NCBI RefSeq assembly: GCF_947499585.1
Contig: NZ_CANMOO010000004.1
Span: 124,001-188,000, forward strand
DNA length: 64,000 bases
Source of the DNA: an uncultured Allomuricauda sp.
GTDB taxonomy: Bacteria > Bacteroidota > Bacteroidia > Flavobacteriales > Flavobacteriaceae
Direction: 5' to 3'
Positions 38,578 through 47,109 of the stretch are shown one piece after another. Under the pieces are notes generated by a model. The model ran no database searches. It worked only from the letters and a program-made list of their open reading frames with translations, and had not been told where the DNA came from. The stretch's first letter is position 1. Every line of letters starts with the position of its first letter. The translations under genes were made by a program, and so were the position numbers.

Positions 38578-39030
38578 ATGAGTTTGCAAGATCAGGTAAT
38601 GATAGAGATGAAAACAGCAATGAAAGCAAAAGATACTGTTGCATTGGAATCATTGCGAGCGATTAAATCTGCAATTTTGTTGGCCAACACCGATAAAGGT
38701 AGTGGAGGAGAACTTTCTGAAGAAGATGAAATAAAACTTGTTCAAAAACTGGTAAAACAACGTAAGGACAGTGCTGCAATTTTTACGGAACAAGGAAGAG
38801 AAGATTTGGCAGCTCCTGAGTTGGCACAAGTGGCCATAATTGAAAAGTTTTTACCAGAACAACTTACAGAAGAAGAGATAGAAAAAGTGGTGGTCATGAC
38901 CATTGATTCCATAAGCGCATCAGGTATGCAAGATATGGGAAAGGTTATGGGGATTGTTTCCAAAGAATTGGCTGGACAAGCAGATGGAAAGACTATTTCA
39001 AGTATAGTAAAGGCAAAATTAAGCTCATAA
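38578..39030 (+). CDS. YqeY/GatB-domain protein
   Basis: 150 aa, fits the single-domain GatB_YqeY family: MSLQDQVMIEMKTAMKAKDTVALESLRAIKSAI, then KLVKQRKDSAAIFTEQGREDLAAPELAQVAIIEKFLPEQLTEEEIEKVV and the helical tail MGKVMGIVSKELAGQADGKTISSIVKAKL. GatB relatives act in tRNA-dependent amidation, but stand-alone YqeY has no proven role. It lies immediately before the tRNA-Arg gene. Confidence 0.9.
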   Translation: MSLQDQVMIEMKTAMKAKDTVALESLRAIKSAILLANTDKGSGGELSEEDEIKLVQKLVKQRKDSAAIFTEQGREDLAAPELAQVAIIEKFLPEQLTEEEIEKVVVMTIDSISASGMQDMGKVMGIVSKELAGQADGKTISSIVKAKLSS

Positions 39031-39035
39031 AATAA

Positions 39036-39109
39036 GGCCACGTAGCTCAGCTGAATAGAGCACTGGATTTCGGCTCCAGCGGTCGTAGGTTTGAATCCTA
39101 CCGTGGTCA
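39036..39109 (+). tRNA. tRNA-Arg, anticodon TCG
   Basis: 74 nt. Acceptor stem GGCCACG/CGTGGTC (one G-U), D-arm GCTC-GAGC, anticodon stem CTGGA/TCCAG with the seven-base loop TTTCGGC and anticodon TCG at positions 34-36, T-arm GTAGG/CCTAC with TTTGAAT loop, discriminator A. CCA is not encoded. It reads CGA codons. It sits just before the alginate locus. Confidence 0.93.
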
Positions 39110-39131
39110 CAAAAAGCTCCTATTTGATTCT

Positions 39132-39167
39132 AAAAAGTCTGAAAATCATAGATCTTCAGACTTTTTT
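39132..39167. terminator. Bidirectional terminator after tRNA-Arg
   Basis: AAAAAGTCTGAA (39132-39143) pairs with TTCAGACTTTTT (39155-39166), 11-nt loop, flanked by A and T runs, so it can stop both strands. It overlaps the stop codon of the RraA-like gene on the minus strand. Confidence 0.85.
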
Positions 39168-39887
39168 GTTTAAGAGTTTCCAAGTTTCAAACTCAGTTTT
39201 GAGTGTATTGTTGGTTAAAGGGTAAAGCCCAATCACAGATGCACCTTCACCAACTTTCTCAATTACAAATTCTTCATACAAAGTCATTTCTAAGCATTCG
39301 TCCGCTACATCAGCAGCCAGATGTTGAGGTATGACCATAACACCATCATTATCACCAACCATAAAGTCTCCCGGAAAAACTGCCACATCTCCACAACCGA
39401 TAGGTTCGTTAATGGCAATAGCTTGGTGCAATGTAAGATTGGTAGGTGCCGAAGGTCTATTATGATATGTTGGAAAGTCCAAATCCGCTATTTCAGCGGA
39501 ATCCCGAAATCCGCCATCGGTGACCAATCCTGAGACACCGCGTTTCATCAATCGAGTGGCTAATATTGAACCTGCGGAAGCGGCTCGAGCGTCTTTTCTG
39601 CTATCAATGACAAGCACAGCCCCTTTTGGGCATTTTTCAACAGCTACTCGTTGTAAATGTTTTGGGTCTTTGAATACCGTTATAGGGTTTAAGTCTTCCC
39701 GAGCGGGAATATATCTTAAGGTAAAGGCTTCACCTACCATGGTTGGTTTTCCTTTTTTGAGAGGACTTACATCTTGGATAAACTGATTTTTCAGTCCCTT
39801 TTTAAAAAGGCAAGTTGCAATCGTCGCCGTACTTACCTGTTTTAGTTTTTCTTTTGTGGAGATTGAATTGTCATTCATTTTATTCAA
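39156..39887 (-). CDS. RraA-like/HMG-aldolase family protein
   Basis: 243 aa with no signal peptide, so cytoplasmic. The family includes RNase E inhibitor RraA and aldolases that split 4-hydroxy-4-methyl-2-oxoglutarate and related 2-oxo acids. Readable features: ATIATCLFKKGLKNQFI, AVLVIDSRKDARAASAGSILATRLMKRGVSGLVTDGGFRDSAEI (the G/D/R active-site loop) and VFPGDFMVGDNDGVMVIPQHLAADV. In sugar-acid loci this fold is often an aldolase or dehydratase partner. It is 6 bp from the TIM-barrel gene and shares the operator-bearing intergenic region with the first PL7 gene. The exact reaction is unknown. Confidence 0.85.
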   Translation of the reverse strand: MNKMNDNSISTKEKLKQVSTATIATCLFKKGLKNQFIQDVSPLKKGKPTMVGEAFTLRYIPAREDLNPITVFKDPKHLQRVAVEKCPKGAVLVIDSRKDARAASAGSILATRLMKRGVSGLVTDGGFRDSAEIADLDFPTYHNRPSAPTNLTLHQAIAINEPIGCGDVAVFPGDFMVGDNDGVMVIPQHLAADVADECLEMTLYEEFVIEKVGEGASVIGLYPLTNNTLKTEFETWKLLNKKV

Positions 39888-39893
39888 TTATAA

Positions 39894-40868
39894 TTATTCT
39901 GCATTTTTCCAAGTTTCCTTCAGAAAGGTCAAGTCTTTTTTCATTTGATGAAAGACCTCTTTTTGGGCGATGGTTATCTTGGAGGCTCCATGCTCCGCTC
40001 CCCCCAAATCATATTCCAAATGCAGCGAAATCGGTACATTGATTTGATATTTTTTAAGAAGTGAAAAATAGCGGTCAAAATCAACCATCCCTTTTCCCAA
40101 TGGAGTGTTTATGGGTTTCCATTTACCATTTTCTTTTCCCCATTTAAAGTCTTTGATGACTATGGATTTTATAAATGTATTGATATGTCTTAAACCAAGC
40201 TCCCAACTGCTTCCGCCTTCAACGACCGCATGTCGAATATCATATTGGATACCAAAATGTTCGTTATTGGTTGCCTTTAAAATAGGAGGAAGGTCCCAGA
40301 TAGGCGCCCCTACGTGATTACCCGCGTGATTTTGATAGCAACCAATCAGTCCCAGGTCACTATTTTGTGCTTCTAATTTCTTGGCTTGTTGCCCATATAA
40401 TGCCTGACTTTCAGCAATGCTTTGGTCTTCGGGGTAGTTTAACCAACCCGTTCGATAATATGTGAAACCAGACTTACTTGCAGTTTCTAAAACGGTACGC
40501 TGTCCTAAATTGTTGGCATCCCAGATATTTGTGGTCATCATACTTGGGTTGATTCCGAATTTTTTCATCGCCTCCACCGCTTTGGGCAAATCATCAACTG
40601 CTTTTTCAGGTAGCACATGCCCTTTTGGTCTAACCGTCAAATCCAAACCATCAAAACCAATTTCTGCCGCAGCTTCCGACATCTCATTGTAATCAAGAAA
40701 TTGTAAATGTTTGGAGAACAAATTTACTCTGATATCATCTTTCTGATTTGGGAACTTATTTAATAGCGTATTGCTAAAGCCCATAATTGGAATACTTCCT
40801 AATGCAGTGGTCGACAATTTTGTAAAGTTTCTTCTCGAAATACCTTTTTCATCTTTTTTCATAATCAA
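39894..40868 (-). CDS. Sugar phosphate isomerase/epimerase-like TIM barrel with Tat signal
   Basis: 324 aa. The N-terminus carries a twin-arginine signal (SRRNFTKLSTTALG), then a xylose-isomerase-like TIM barrel (FDGLDLTVRPKGHV, GYYRTGWLNYP-like YYRTGWLNYPEDQSIAESQ, GLIGCYQNHAGNHVG, FGIQYDIRHAVVEGG, HLEYDLGGAEHG). Metal-binding Glu, Asp and His candidates lie in these strands. Such proteins isomerise or epimerise sugars or break C-C bonds. Tat export suggests work in the periplasm. It is first in the operon with the RraA-like gene. A TATATTTG box on the minus strand and an operator precede it. Confidence 0.82.
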   Translation of the reverse strand: MIMKKDEKGISRRNFTKLSTTALGSIPIMGFSNTLLNKFPNQKDDIRVNLFSKHLQFLDYNEMSEAAAEIGFDGLDLTVRPKGHVLPEKAVDDLPKAVEAMKKFGINPSMMTTNIWDANNLGQRTVLETASKSGFTYYRTGWLNYPEDQSIAESQALYGQQAKKLEAQNSDLGLIGCYQNHAGNHVGAPIWDLPPILKATNNEHFGIQYDIRHAVVEGGSSWELGLRHINTFIKSIVIKDFKWGKENGKWKPINTPLGKGMVDFDRYFSLLKKYQINVPISLHLEYDLGGAEHGASKITIAQKEVFHQMKKDLTFLKETWKNAE

Positions 40869-40921
40869 ATGCTGATTTGTGTTTTGTCCATAGAATTTGT
40901 GTTAAAAATTTGGAAGTCTTG

Positions 40922-40929
40922 CAAATATA
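40922..40929 (-). promoter_or_regulatory. -7 box for TIM-barrel/RraA operon
   Basis: Minus-strand TATATTTG (plus CAAATATA), exact TAnnTTTG. The operator-like palindrome begins 8 bp upstream (40937), over the -33 region, so a bound regulator would block RNA polymerase. Confidence 0.6.
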
Positions 40930-40936
40930 TGTATTT

Positions 40937-40961
40937 TTGGTCAACCAATCTGGTTAACCAA
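40937..40961. promoter_or_regulatory. GntR-type operator, site 1
   Basis: 25-bp palindrome: arms TTGGTCAACCA and TGGTTAACCAA around ATC, one mismatch. Right arm contains the perfect TGGTTAACCA. The AACCA-ATC-TGGTT core recurs at 43700 and 52696. GntR/FadR-family regulators bind TGGT-ACCA type palindromes. It lies between the divergent TIM-barrel and PL7 genes. Confidence 0.7.
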
Positions 40962-41004
40962 TTATTGATATTCAGTATTCTTTAAATAATAATGTGGCTT
41001 TATT

Positions 41005-41035
41005 TTGATTCTTAGCAGCCTCATTTCTACCTTGA
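41005..41035 (+). promoter_or_regulatory. Weak promoter candidate for tandem PL7 gene
   Basis: TTG at 41005-41007, then 20 bp, then TACCTTGA at 41028-41035, which matches TAnnTTTG at six of eight positions (the last two differ). It would place transcription about 65 nt before ATG 41109. Tentative. Confidence 0.3.
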
Positions 41036-41108
41036 AGAAGTAATTGGATGTTGAAAAGCTAAATTGGATATTGTAACAACTTTAATTGTACCATATAAAA
41101 GAAATATC

Positions 41109-43166
41109 ATGAGCTTTCAAATAACTAAATCAACTTTTGGCTGTTATTCATTAATGGCGAGTGCTGTCTTGCTACTGAGTAGTTGCAGAAATATTGACAA
41201 AAGGCAAAGCTTGGCAAAGCAGATTGAGAAATCAGCAATGGTGATGAATGCAAACGACATCATACCCTTTTTCCAACATTGGAATTTAATTTTGGGCGAT
41301 GGTTCCAACGTGGGTCAGGCGACACACTTTGAGAACAAGAATTTCTTTTATGCCACAGGTGACGACAAGGCGGATTGGGTAGTATTTAAATCACCTAATG
41401 CTGGCAATACACATGGGACTTCAAACAATACCAGAACCGAACTTGCTCAATTAAAAAAGTGGTTGCCAAAAACTGAAGCCAATATGAAGGCAACCCTTAA
41501 AGTAATGAATGTGGCCACTACTGGGGATTCCCGTGTTGCAGCAACGTATTCTGTTGTTGTTGGTCAGATTCATAGTGCGGATGGTCATGAAAATGAACCA
41601 TTAAAAATATTTTACAAAAAATTTCCAGGTCATACTAAAGGCTCTGTTTTTTGGAATTATGAAATCAATACAGCAGGGGATGATAATTCTAAACGATGGG
41701 ATTATTCATATCCTATTTGGGGCTATAACTTCTCCATGGTTGGAATAGATGAAAACACGCATCCTCCGGAGCCAGAAGATGGAATAGCTTTGGGTGAAGA
41801 GTTCAGCTATGAAGTGGAAATTAAGGGTGGCATCATGAACCTAACGTTCACCAGTGAAGGGCATGAGACTAAAACATTCACTAAGAACTTGATAACTTCC
41901 GAGTATTCGAAACGGGAGGACATCCCTCAACAGGTTCAAAATTTGTTTGTGCCCATAGGGCAAGATGGTATAGAACGTAAAAATGCATACGCTAATGAAG
42001 GACTCTTTTTTAAGCTGGGGTGTTATAATCAAACAAACGGAAAAGACCCTAAGGTAAATAAGGTATGGTGTTCCGGAGCGGAAACCTATGGTGGCGATTT
42101 GCAAAAACAATATGAAAGCGAAAATTACGCTGAAGTCTGGTTTAAATCCGCAAGTATCACTATTCCGGAAGATGCCATATCCAATGCGGGGTATTTTGAA
42201 GCAAATGATGGCCTAAGTGCAAAATCGGTATACCCCAGTGAGGTAATTCCTTTTATGGACAAGTTTAAAATTCTGATGGGGGATGGAACGCATGTGGAAG
42301 ACCTTATCGATTTCGAACACAAGGATTTTTTCTACACTGCAATTGATGGTACCCGGAGATGGGTGGTCTACAAAACACCAAATTCAGGTGTTACCTCAAA
42401 AAACTCCAGTAATACAAGAACCGAGTTGCATGAAAAAAGAGAATGGACACCTGAAGAAGGAGGTAATCTGACAGGTACATGCAAGGTTATGCAGGTCTCT
42501 GTTTCAGGTGATGCAACGGTTGCAGCTTCTTACTCTGTGGTTGTTGGGCAAATTCATGGTGGTGAAGGCCATGAAAATGAACCCCTAAAAATATTTTACA
42601 AAAAATTCCCTGGCCATACAAAAGGCTCCGTCTTTTGGAATTATGAGATAAACACAGCAGGTGACGATAATTCTAAAAGATGGGATTTCTCAAGCGCGGT
42701 ATGGGGTCATGATATGTCCGTTATTGGAAAAGATAAAAATGACTATCCAGAGGAGCCATCGGATGGTATTGAATTGGGAGAAGAGTTTAGCTACGAGGTA
42801 AATGTATATGAAGGCATCATGTATCTGACTTTCAAAAGTGATAACCACGAAACAAAAACATTTACAAAAAATCTTATCGTATCGGATTATGTTAATCAAT
42901 CCGATCTTCCGGAACAGGTGAAGCGACTATTTGTACCTATTGGGCAAGATGGAACAGAACGGGCAACTGCCTATAAAGGTGAGTTAGGCTATTTCAAACA
43001 AGGGGCTTATAACCAAACCAACGGAAAAGACCCACAAACCAACAGGGTTTGGTGTGCAGGGGCGGAGACCTATGGAGGTGATATTGCTAAACAATATGAG
43101 AATGGCTGTTACACGGAAGTATGGTTTAGGGAAGGAACCGTGGGCCCAGGCATACCACCAAACTAA
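41109..43166 (+). CDS. Alginate lyase lipoprotein with two tandem PL7 domains
   Basis: 685 aa. Lipobox LSSC after a short signal peptide anchors it to the envelope. Two PL7 (alginate lyase 2) domains follow, about residues 40-360 and 370-680. Both keep the three family motifs: RTEL (NNTRTEL; SNTRTEL), QIH (VVGQIH in both) and the YxKxGxYxQ type (FFKLGCYNQ; YFKQGAYNQ). A 40-residue block (GHENEPLK...SKRWD) is identical in both copies although codons differ. The ORF is open to TTG 41064, but the ATG at 41109 gives the normal signal peptide. It cleaves alginate by beta-elimination. Family resemblance to the PL7_5 group is from memory. Confidence 0.9.
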   Translation: MSFQITKSTFGCYSLMASAVLLLSSCRNIDKRQSLAKQIEKSAMVMNANDIIPFFQHWNLILGDGSNVGQATHFENKNFFYATGDDKADWVVFKSPNAGNTHGTSNNTRTELAQLKKWLPKTEANMKATLKVMNVATTGDSRVAATYSVVVGQIHSADGHENEPLKIFYKKFPGHTKGSVFWNYEINTAGDDNSKRWDYSYPIWGYNFSMVGIDENTHPPEPEDGIALGEEFSYEVEIKGGIMNLTFTSEGHETKTFTKNLITSEYSKREDIPQQVQNLFVPIGQDGIERKNAYANEGLFFKLGCYNQTNGKDPKVNKVWCSGAETYGGDLQKQYESENYAEVWFKSASITIPEDAISNAGYFEANDGLSAKSVYPSEVIPFMDKFKILMGDGTHVEDLIDFEHKDFFYTAIDGTRRWVVYKTPNSGVTSKNSSNTRTELHEKREWTPEEGGNLTGTCKVMQVSVSGDATVAASYSVVVGQIHGGEGHENEPLKIFYKKFPGHTKGSVFWNYEINTAGDDNSKRWDFSSAVWGHDMSVIGKDKNDYPEEPSDGIELGEEFSYEVNVYEGIMYLTFKSDNHETKTFTKNLIVSDYVNQSDLPEQVKRLFVPIGQDGTERATAYKGELGYFKQGAYNQTNGKDPQTNRVWCAGAETYGGDIAKQYENGCYTEVWFREGTVGPGIPPN

Positions 43167-43222
43167 ATCGAAATAACACAATTGAGAGAATTACATTTTG
43201 AATTTTATAAGAACACTATTAT

Positions 43223-43576
43223 ATGAAAACATTCGGAGCAAGTAAAGAATTCATAAAAGGAGAAGACCTTGACTGGGAGGTCGTGGGCGAAGGCCTAAAA
43301 CGTAAAATTATGGGCTATGACGATAAGATTATGTTGGTAAAGGTTCATTTTGAAGTAGGGGCCGTTGGTCAAATGCACGAACATTACCATTCTCAGGTAA
43401 CCTACATTGAAAGTGGAAGTTTTGATGTCACTATAGATGGTAATACACAAACCTTGAAAGGTGGTGATTCTTTTTACATCCCTCCACACGCCATGCACGG
43501 AGCAATCTGTAAAAAAAGCGGAGTTTTAATAGATGTATTTAGCCCAATACGGGAAGACTTTATGCTAAACCGATAA
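43223..43576 (+). CDS. kdgF: KdgF-like cupin, unsaturated uronate ring opening
   Basis: 117 aa single cupin. KdgF speeds conversion of 4,5-unsaturated uronate monomers into linear 4-deoxy-L-erythro-5-hexoseulose uronate (DEH). Metal-binding residues are visible: HEHYHSQVTYIESG (His, His, Gln pattern of cupin motif 1) and YIPPHAMHGA (His of motif 2). No signal peptide, so it acts in the cytoplasm. It is between the tandem PL7 gene and the susC promoter, in one transcript with the lyase. Confidence 0.88.
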   Translation: MKTFGASKEFIKGEDLDWEVVGEGLKRKIMGYDDKIMLVKVHFEVGAVGQMHEHYHSQVTYIESGSFDVTIDGNTQTLKGGDSFYIPPHAMHGAICKKSGVLIDVFSPIREDFMLNR

Positions 43577-43689
43577 AAAAAGGCATCTATAAATCAATTC
43601 TTGATGTTTTATAGCCCTTTGGTGGTATAGAACCATAAAATTTTAACATTTTAATGCTAAATAGGTTTTTTTTTAACCTTTATATAACA

Positions 43690-43697
43690 TATATTTG
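43690..43697 (+). promoter_or_regulatory. -7 box of the susC promoter
   Basis: TATATTTG, exact TAnnTTTG. Its last three bases are also the first part of the operator, so operator binding covers the transcription start. Confidence 0.65.
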
Positions 43698-43719
43698 GTA
43701 AACCAATTTGGTTTACCAG
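43695..43719. promoter_or_regulatory. GntR-type operator, site 2
   Basis: Arms TTGGTAAACCA (43695-43705) and TGGTTTACCAG (43709-43719) around ATT, one mismatch. A further TTGGAATACCAA half-palindrome follows at 43721-43732. It overlaps the susC -7 box. Confidence 0.7.
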
Positions 43720-43994
43720 TTTGGAATACCAATAAAAGTAACACTATTATGAAAACATAGCGCAATAAAAAAAGGATAGGTGCACGCCTATCCTTTAGAT
43801 AATATCACTTCTTTGGAGGGAAGTAATACTTAAACTGATACACTTTACTTAAAAAATGCATAGGTCAAAATTAAGGAAATTTAATTTATTGGCTAAACGT
43901 GTTTTAACAGTGAAAGTGAGATGCCATCGCAGCTACGCTAAAGGGATGGAATTGTAATGTTAATTAACACGAATTATTGAAACTAACTAAACAA

Positions 43995-46900
43995 ATGAAT
44001 TTAAAAACAAAACTACTATTAATTGCAATATTGCTTTCCAATATTCAATTATTTGCCCAGGACAACTACAGTCTTGCGGGCACAGTTACTGATGCAAACA
44101 GCGTTCCAATCCCTGGAGCGAATGTTGTTGTTTTGAATACAACAAGAGGAACTCAAACCGATTTTGACGGTAATTACTCCATCCAGGTTTCCGATGGAGA
44201 AGTATTACAGTTTTCATATATTGGTTATGCTACGCAAACTATTATTATTAGTGGGCAAGCATCAATAAATATAACGCTACAAGAAGATACCAGCCAATTG
44301 GATGAGGTTGTGGTCATTGGTTATGGTACTCAAAGAAAATCAACCATTACTGGCTCAATTTCTAAGGTTGTTAACGAAACTTTGGATCAGATTGCTGTAT
44401 CAAGGGTAGATGATGCTCTAATTGGTCAAGTATCTGGGGTTAATATCCAAGCGACCAATGCAGAAGCAGGTGGTGCGCCAACCATAAATATTAGGGGTGT
44501 CGGTTCCATTAGTTCGGACACGGGACCTGCTTTGGTTATTGATGGTATTGTAGTGAGTTCTGAGTTTCTTGCCAATATTGACATGAACGATGTGGAGTCT
44601 TTTGAAGTTCTTAAGGATGCCGCTTCTGCTTCTATCTATGGTAGTGAAGGAGCAAATGGGGTTATCTTAATAACAACTAAAAGTGGTAAGGCCGGAAAAA
44701 CTAAATTTAGTTATCAGACTTACACTGGGTTTAAACAGGCTCATGGCAGTGACGATTATCGCAAGGACCTAAATGAATGGGCGGCTGAAGAACAGGCTGC
44801 CACAGGAACACTTTCCGGAGAAACGTTATATGCTTTAGATTTGGTGAATATCACTGGAATCAATAGAGATTGGCAAGATGTTTTCTTTGACGGAGGTACG
44901 GTAACAAGCCATTCACTTTCGGCTAGAGGAGGAACGGAAAATTCAACGTATAGCGCATCGCTTAGATCATTGCATGATCAAGGTGTAATAATTACAGATG
45001 ATTACAAATCATATACAGCAAACTTAAAATTTGATACTAAAGTTGGTAAAAAACTAAAATTTGGTCTAAGAGCATCTCCTTCTTACACAAAACAGAGAAG
45101 ATTGCCTACTTCCATTCACAATCCAACACGTCAATCACCTTGGTTGCCAATCTTCCATACAGAAGAAACGTTGCAATTCATTAATCGTAGCGTTTACCCT
45201 GATGTCGGTGTGGGAGACTACTTTTGGGAAAACCATTTGGAAAACAGAGATTATGATAACGATGGGAATACAGAGCGGCCTAGAACTTCAGGGGACTCTA
45301 ACCCCTATCAACAATATGTTGAGCGTAAACACCTTGAATTCAATACAAAACTATTTGGTTCTACCTATTTAAGCTATAAGCTGGCAAAAGGTTTAACCGC
45401 AAAAACCACGTTGGGTATTACCTTGGAGCAACGTAAAAGGGATAGGTATGATGGTGTTAATTATCATGCTTCGGGTGCATCAAGGTCTAATTACCTTTTA
45501 CAAAACAGATCTCGCACCAGACTGGTTTCTGATAATACATTAAATTATAATAGAACCTTTGGTGATCATGAATTGAATCTTTTAGGTGGTCTTACTGTGC
45601 AACAGCGAAAAACTGAGATTAGTCAGGTCAACGCCAATGGTTTTACAGATGATCGTCTTCCAAATGTTCAAGGAGCAAATCCCGATAATACTACTGTGGT
45701 TCAAAACAATGGTGAACGTAAAAAGATTGGTATGTTCGCAAGGGTAAATTACGCCTACAAGGACAAGTATCTATTCAATGCATCCATTAGACGAGATGGG
45801 AGCTCCGTTTTTGGTTTAAATACCAAATGGGGTAATTTCCCCGCCGTATCAATCGGATGGAATGTTGCTAAAGAGGATTTCCTACTTTCTAGTGATGTGG
45901 TGAGCAATCTAAAGTTTAGGGCCAGTTATGGTTTTACCGGTGCCGAGAACTTTAATCTTACAACACTTGAAGAAACAATATGGCCATACCTGTCACTATT
46001 ACAAAATACCAATGCTGTTGTCGGCAATAGCCTGATTTCAGGTATATCACCTTTGAACATAGCTAACAATAACCTGGGATGGGAATCTTCGGAAGAATTG
46101 ACTGTTGGATTGGATTACGGTTTTTGGAACAATAAAATTTCAGGATCTATAGATTATTACCGAAGAAACAGTGATGACTTGCTATTGAATAACCCAGTTT
46201 CGTATATCACAGGATTTAATGATGGTATTGTAAACTTGGGTGAGGTTCAAAACAGAGGTTTGGAGTTTGAGCTAAGAACGAGGAACATCACCAATGAGAA
46301 CTTCAGATGGAACTCTACAATAATTGCTTCTACCAATCAAAACGAGTTGTTGAGTTTTGGGGATTCCAACAACGCACTTATTGAGGATACTTATGGTAGG
46401 AATTCCCAATGGATTAATAGAATAGGAGAACCAATTTCTTCTTACTGGGGCTTTGTAGTAGATACGGATGCCTATGACGAGACCTCATTTAGGAATACCT
46501 ATGTTGATAATCCTTGGAATAGGATCAATGGCCAGGCAGATGATACTATAGTTAAAGATTTAAATGGCGACGGTATCATTACCGAGGATGACAAAACAAT
46601 ACTGGGAGATCCTTACCCAGATTTGATTTACAGTTTTACCAATGAATTTCAGATTGGACAATTTGACCTTTCCTTTATGGTACAGGGTAGTCTAGGTGCT
46701 CAAGTAAATAATATTGGAGATCAATATTTCTATAATTGGTTTGGTAATAGGACTAGAAGTGGAGGGGAAGCCCAAGCTGTTTCAGATGGTCTAGTACCAC
46801 ATGAATCCTTTATACAAGAAAAGGTGTTGACCAGTGAGGTAATTGCAAGTGCAGATTATTTCTCACTTCGAAATGTAAATATCGGATACAATTTTGATAG

Positions 46901-47099
46901 GGATTTGCTATCAAGAATTGGCCTGGATGGTCTTAGGGTGTATGCGGCAGGACAGAATCTTATTTACATTACTGCGGATGATTATCATGGTTTTAACCCA
47001 GAACATGATGACAATGGGAATATCAGGGCATTTGGTTCACAAAGAGCAGGTACGCCCATCTTTAGAACACTAACACTAGGTCTAAACATTGATTTCTAA
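43995..47099 (+). CDS. susC: SusC-type TonB-dependent outer-membrane transporter
   Basis: 1034 aa. Signal peptide (LLLIAILLSNIQLFAQDN), a carboxypeptidase-D-like regulatory domain (SLAGTVTDANSVPIPGANVVVLNTTRGTQTDFDGNY), plug domain with IGYGTQRKSTITGSIS, and a 22-strand beta-barrel ending PIFRTLTLGLNIDF. It forms the pore of the glycan import complex for alginate oligosaccharides with the SusD partner. The TTG at 43977 is in frame, but ATG 43995 gives the normal signal peptide. It heads the susC-susD-PKD-PL7-PL7 operon, with its own promoter under the site-2 operator. Confidence 0.94.
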   Translation: MNLKTKLLLIAILLSNIQLFAQDNYSLAGTVTDANSVPIPGANVVVLNTTRGTQTDFDGNYSIQVSDGEVLQFSYIGYATQTIIISGQASINITLQEDTSQLDEVVVIGYGTQRKSTITGSISKVVNETLDQIAVSRVDDALIGQVSGVNIQATNAEAGGAPTINIRGVGSISSDTGPALVIDGIVVSSEFLANIDMNDVESFEVLKDAASASIYGSEGANGVILITTKSGKAGKTKFSYQTYTGFKQAHGSDDYRKDLNEWAAEEQAATGTLSGETLYALDLVNITGINRDWQDVFFDGGTVTSHSLSARGGTENSTYSASLRSLHDQGVIITDDYKSYTANLKFDTKVGKKLKFGLRASPSYTKQRRLPTSIHNPTRQSPWLPIFHTEETLQFINRSVYPDVGVGDYFWENHLENRDYDNDGNTERPRTSGDSNPYQQYVERKHLEFNTKLFGSTYLSYKLAKGLTAKTTLGITLEQRKRDRYDGVNYHASGASRSNYLLQNRSRTRLVSDNTLNYNRTFGDHELNLLGGLTVQQRKTEISQVNANGFTDDRLPNVQGANPDNTTVVQNNGERKKIGMFARVNYAYKDKYLFNASIRRDGSSVFGLNTKWGNFPAVSIGWNVAKEDFLLSSDVVSNLKFRASYGFTGAENFNLTTLEETIWPYLSLLQNTNAVVGNSLISGISPLNIANNNLGWESSEELTVGLDYGFWNNKISGSIDYYRRNSDDLLLNNPVSYITGFNDGIVNLGEVQNRGLEFELRTRNITNENFRWNSTIIASTNQNELLSFGDSNNALIEDTYGRNSQWINRIGEPISSYWGFVVDTDAYDETSFRNTYVDNPWNRINGQADDTIVKDLNGDGIITEDDKTILGDPYPDLIYSFTNEFQIGQFDLSFMVQGSLGAQVNNIGDQYFYNWFGNRTRSGGEAQAVSDGLVPHESFIQEKVLTSEVIASADYFSLRNVNIGYNFDRDLLSRIGLDGLRVYAAGQNLIYITADDYHGFNPEHDDNGNIRAFGSQRAGTPIFRTLTLGLNIDF

Positions 47100-47109
47100 A
47101 AAAATTATT

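Larger units (their letters stand above)
43577..43994 (+). promoter_or_regulatory. susC promoter and long leader region
   Basis: 418 bp without a gene. It has a hairpin after kdgF (CTATAAA at 43587-43593 with TTTATAG at 43608-43614), which may end or slow that transcript, and the operator and -7 box (separate entries). A perfect 10-bp hairpin AAAGGATAGG/CCTATCCTTT lies at 43771-43796, and ACTTC/GAAGT near 43807-43824. The mini-ORF ATG-AAA-ACA-TAG at 43749 is likely accidental. The leader would be about 290 nt long. Confidence 0.5.

Noticed and set aside
43749..43760. Four-codon leader peptide ATG-AAA-ACA-TAG before susC
   Set aside because: Such short frames are expected by chance, and no regulatory codons or anti-terminator pairing was found.
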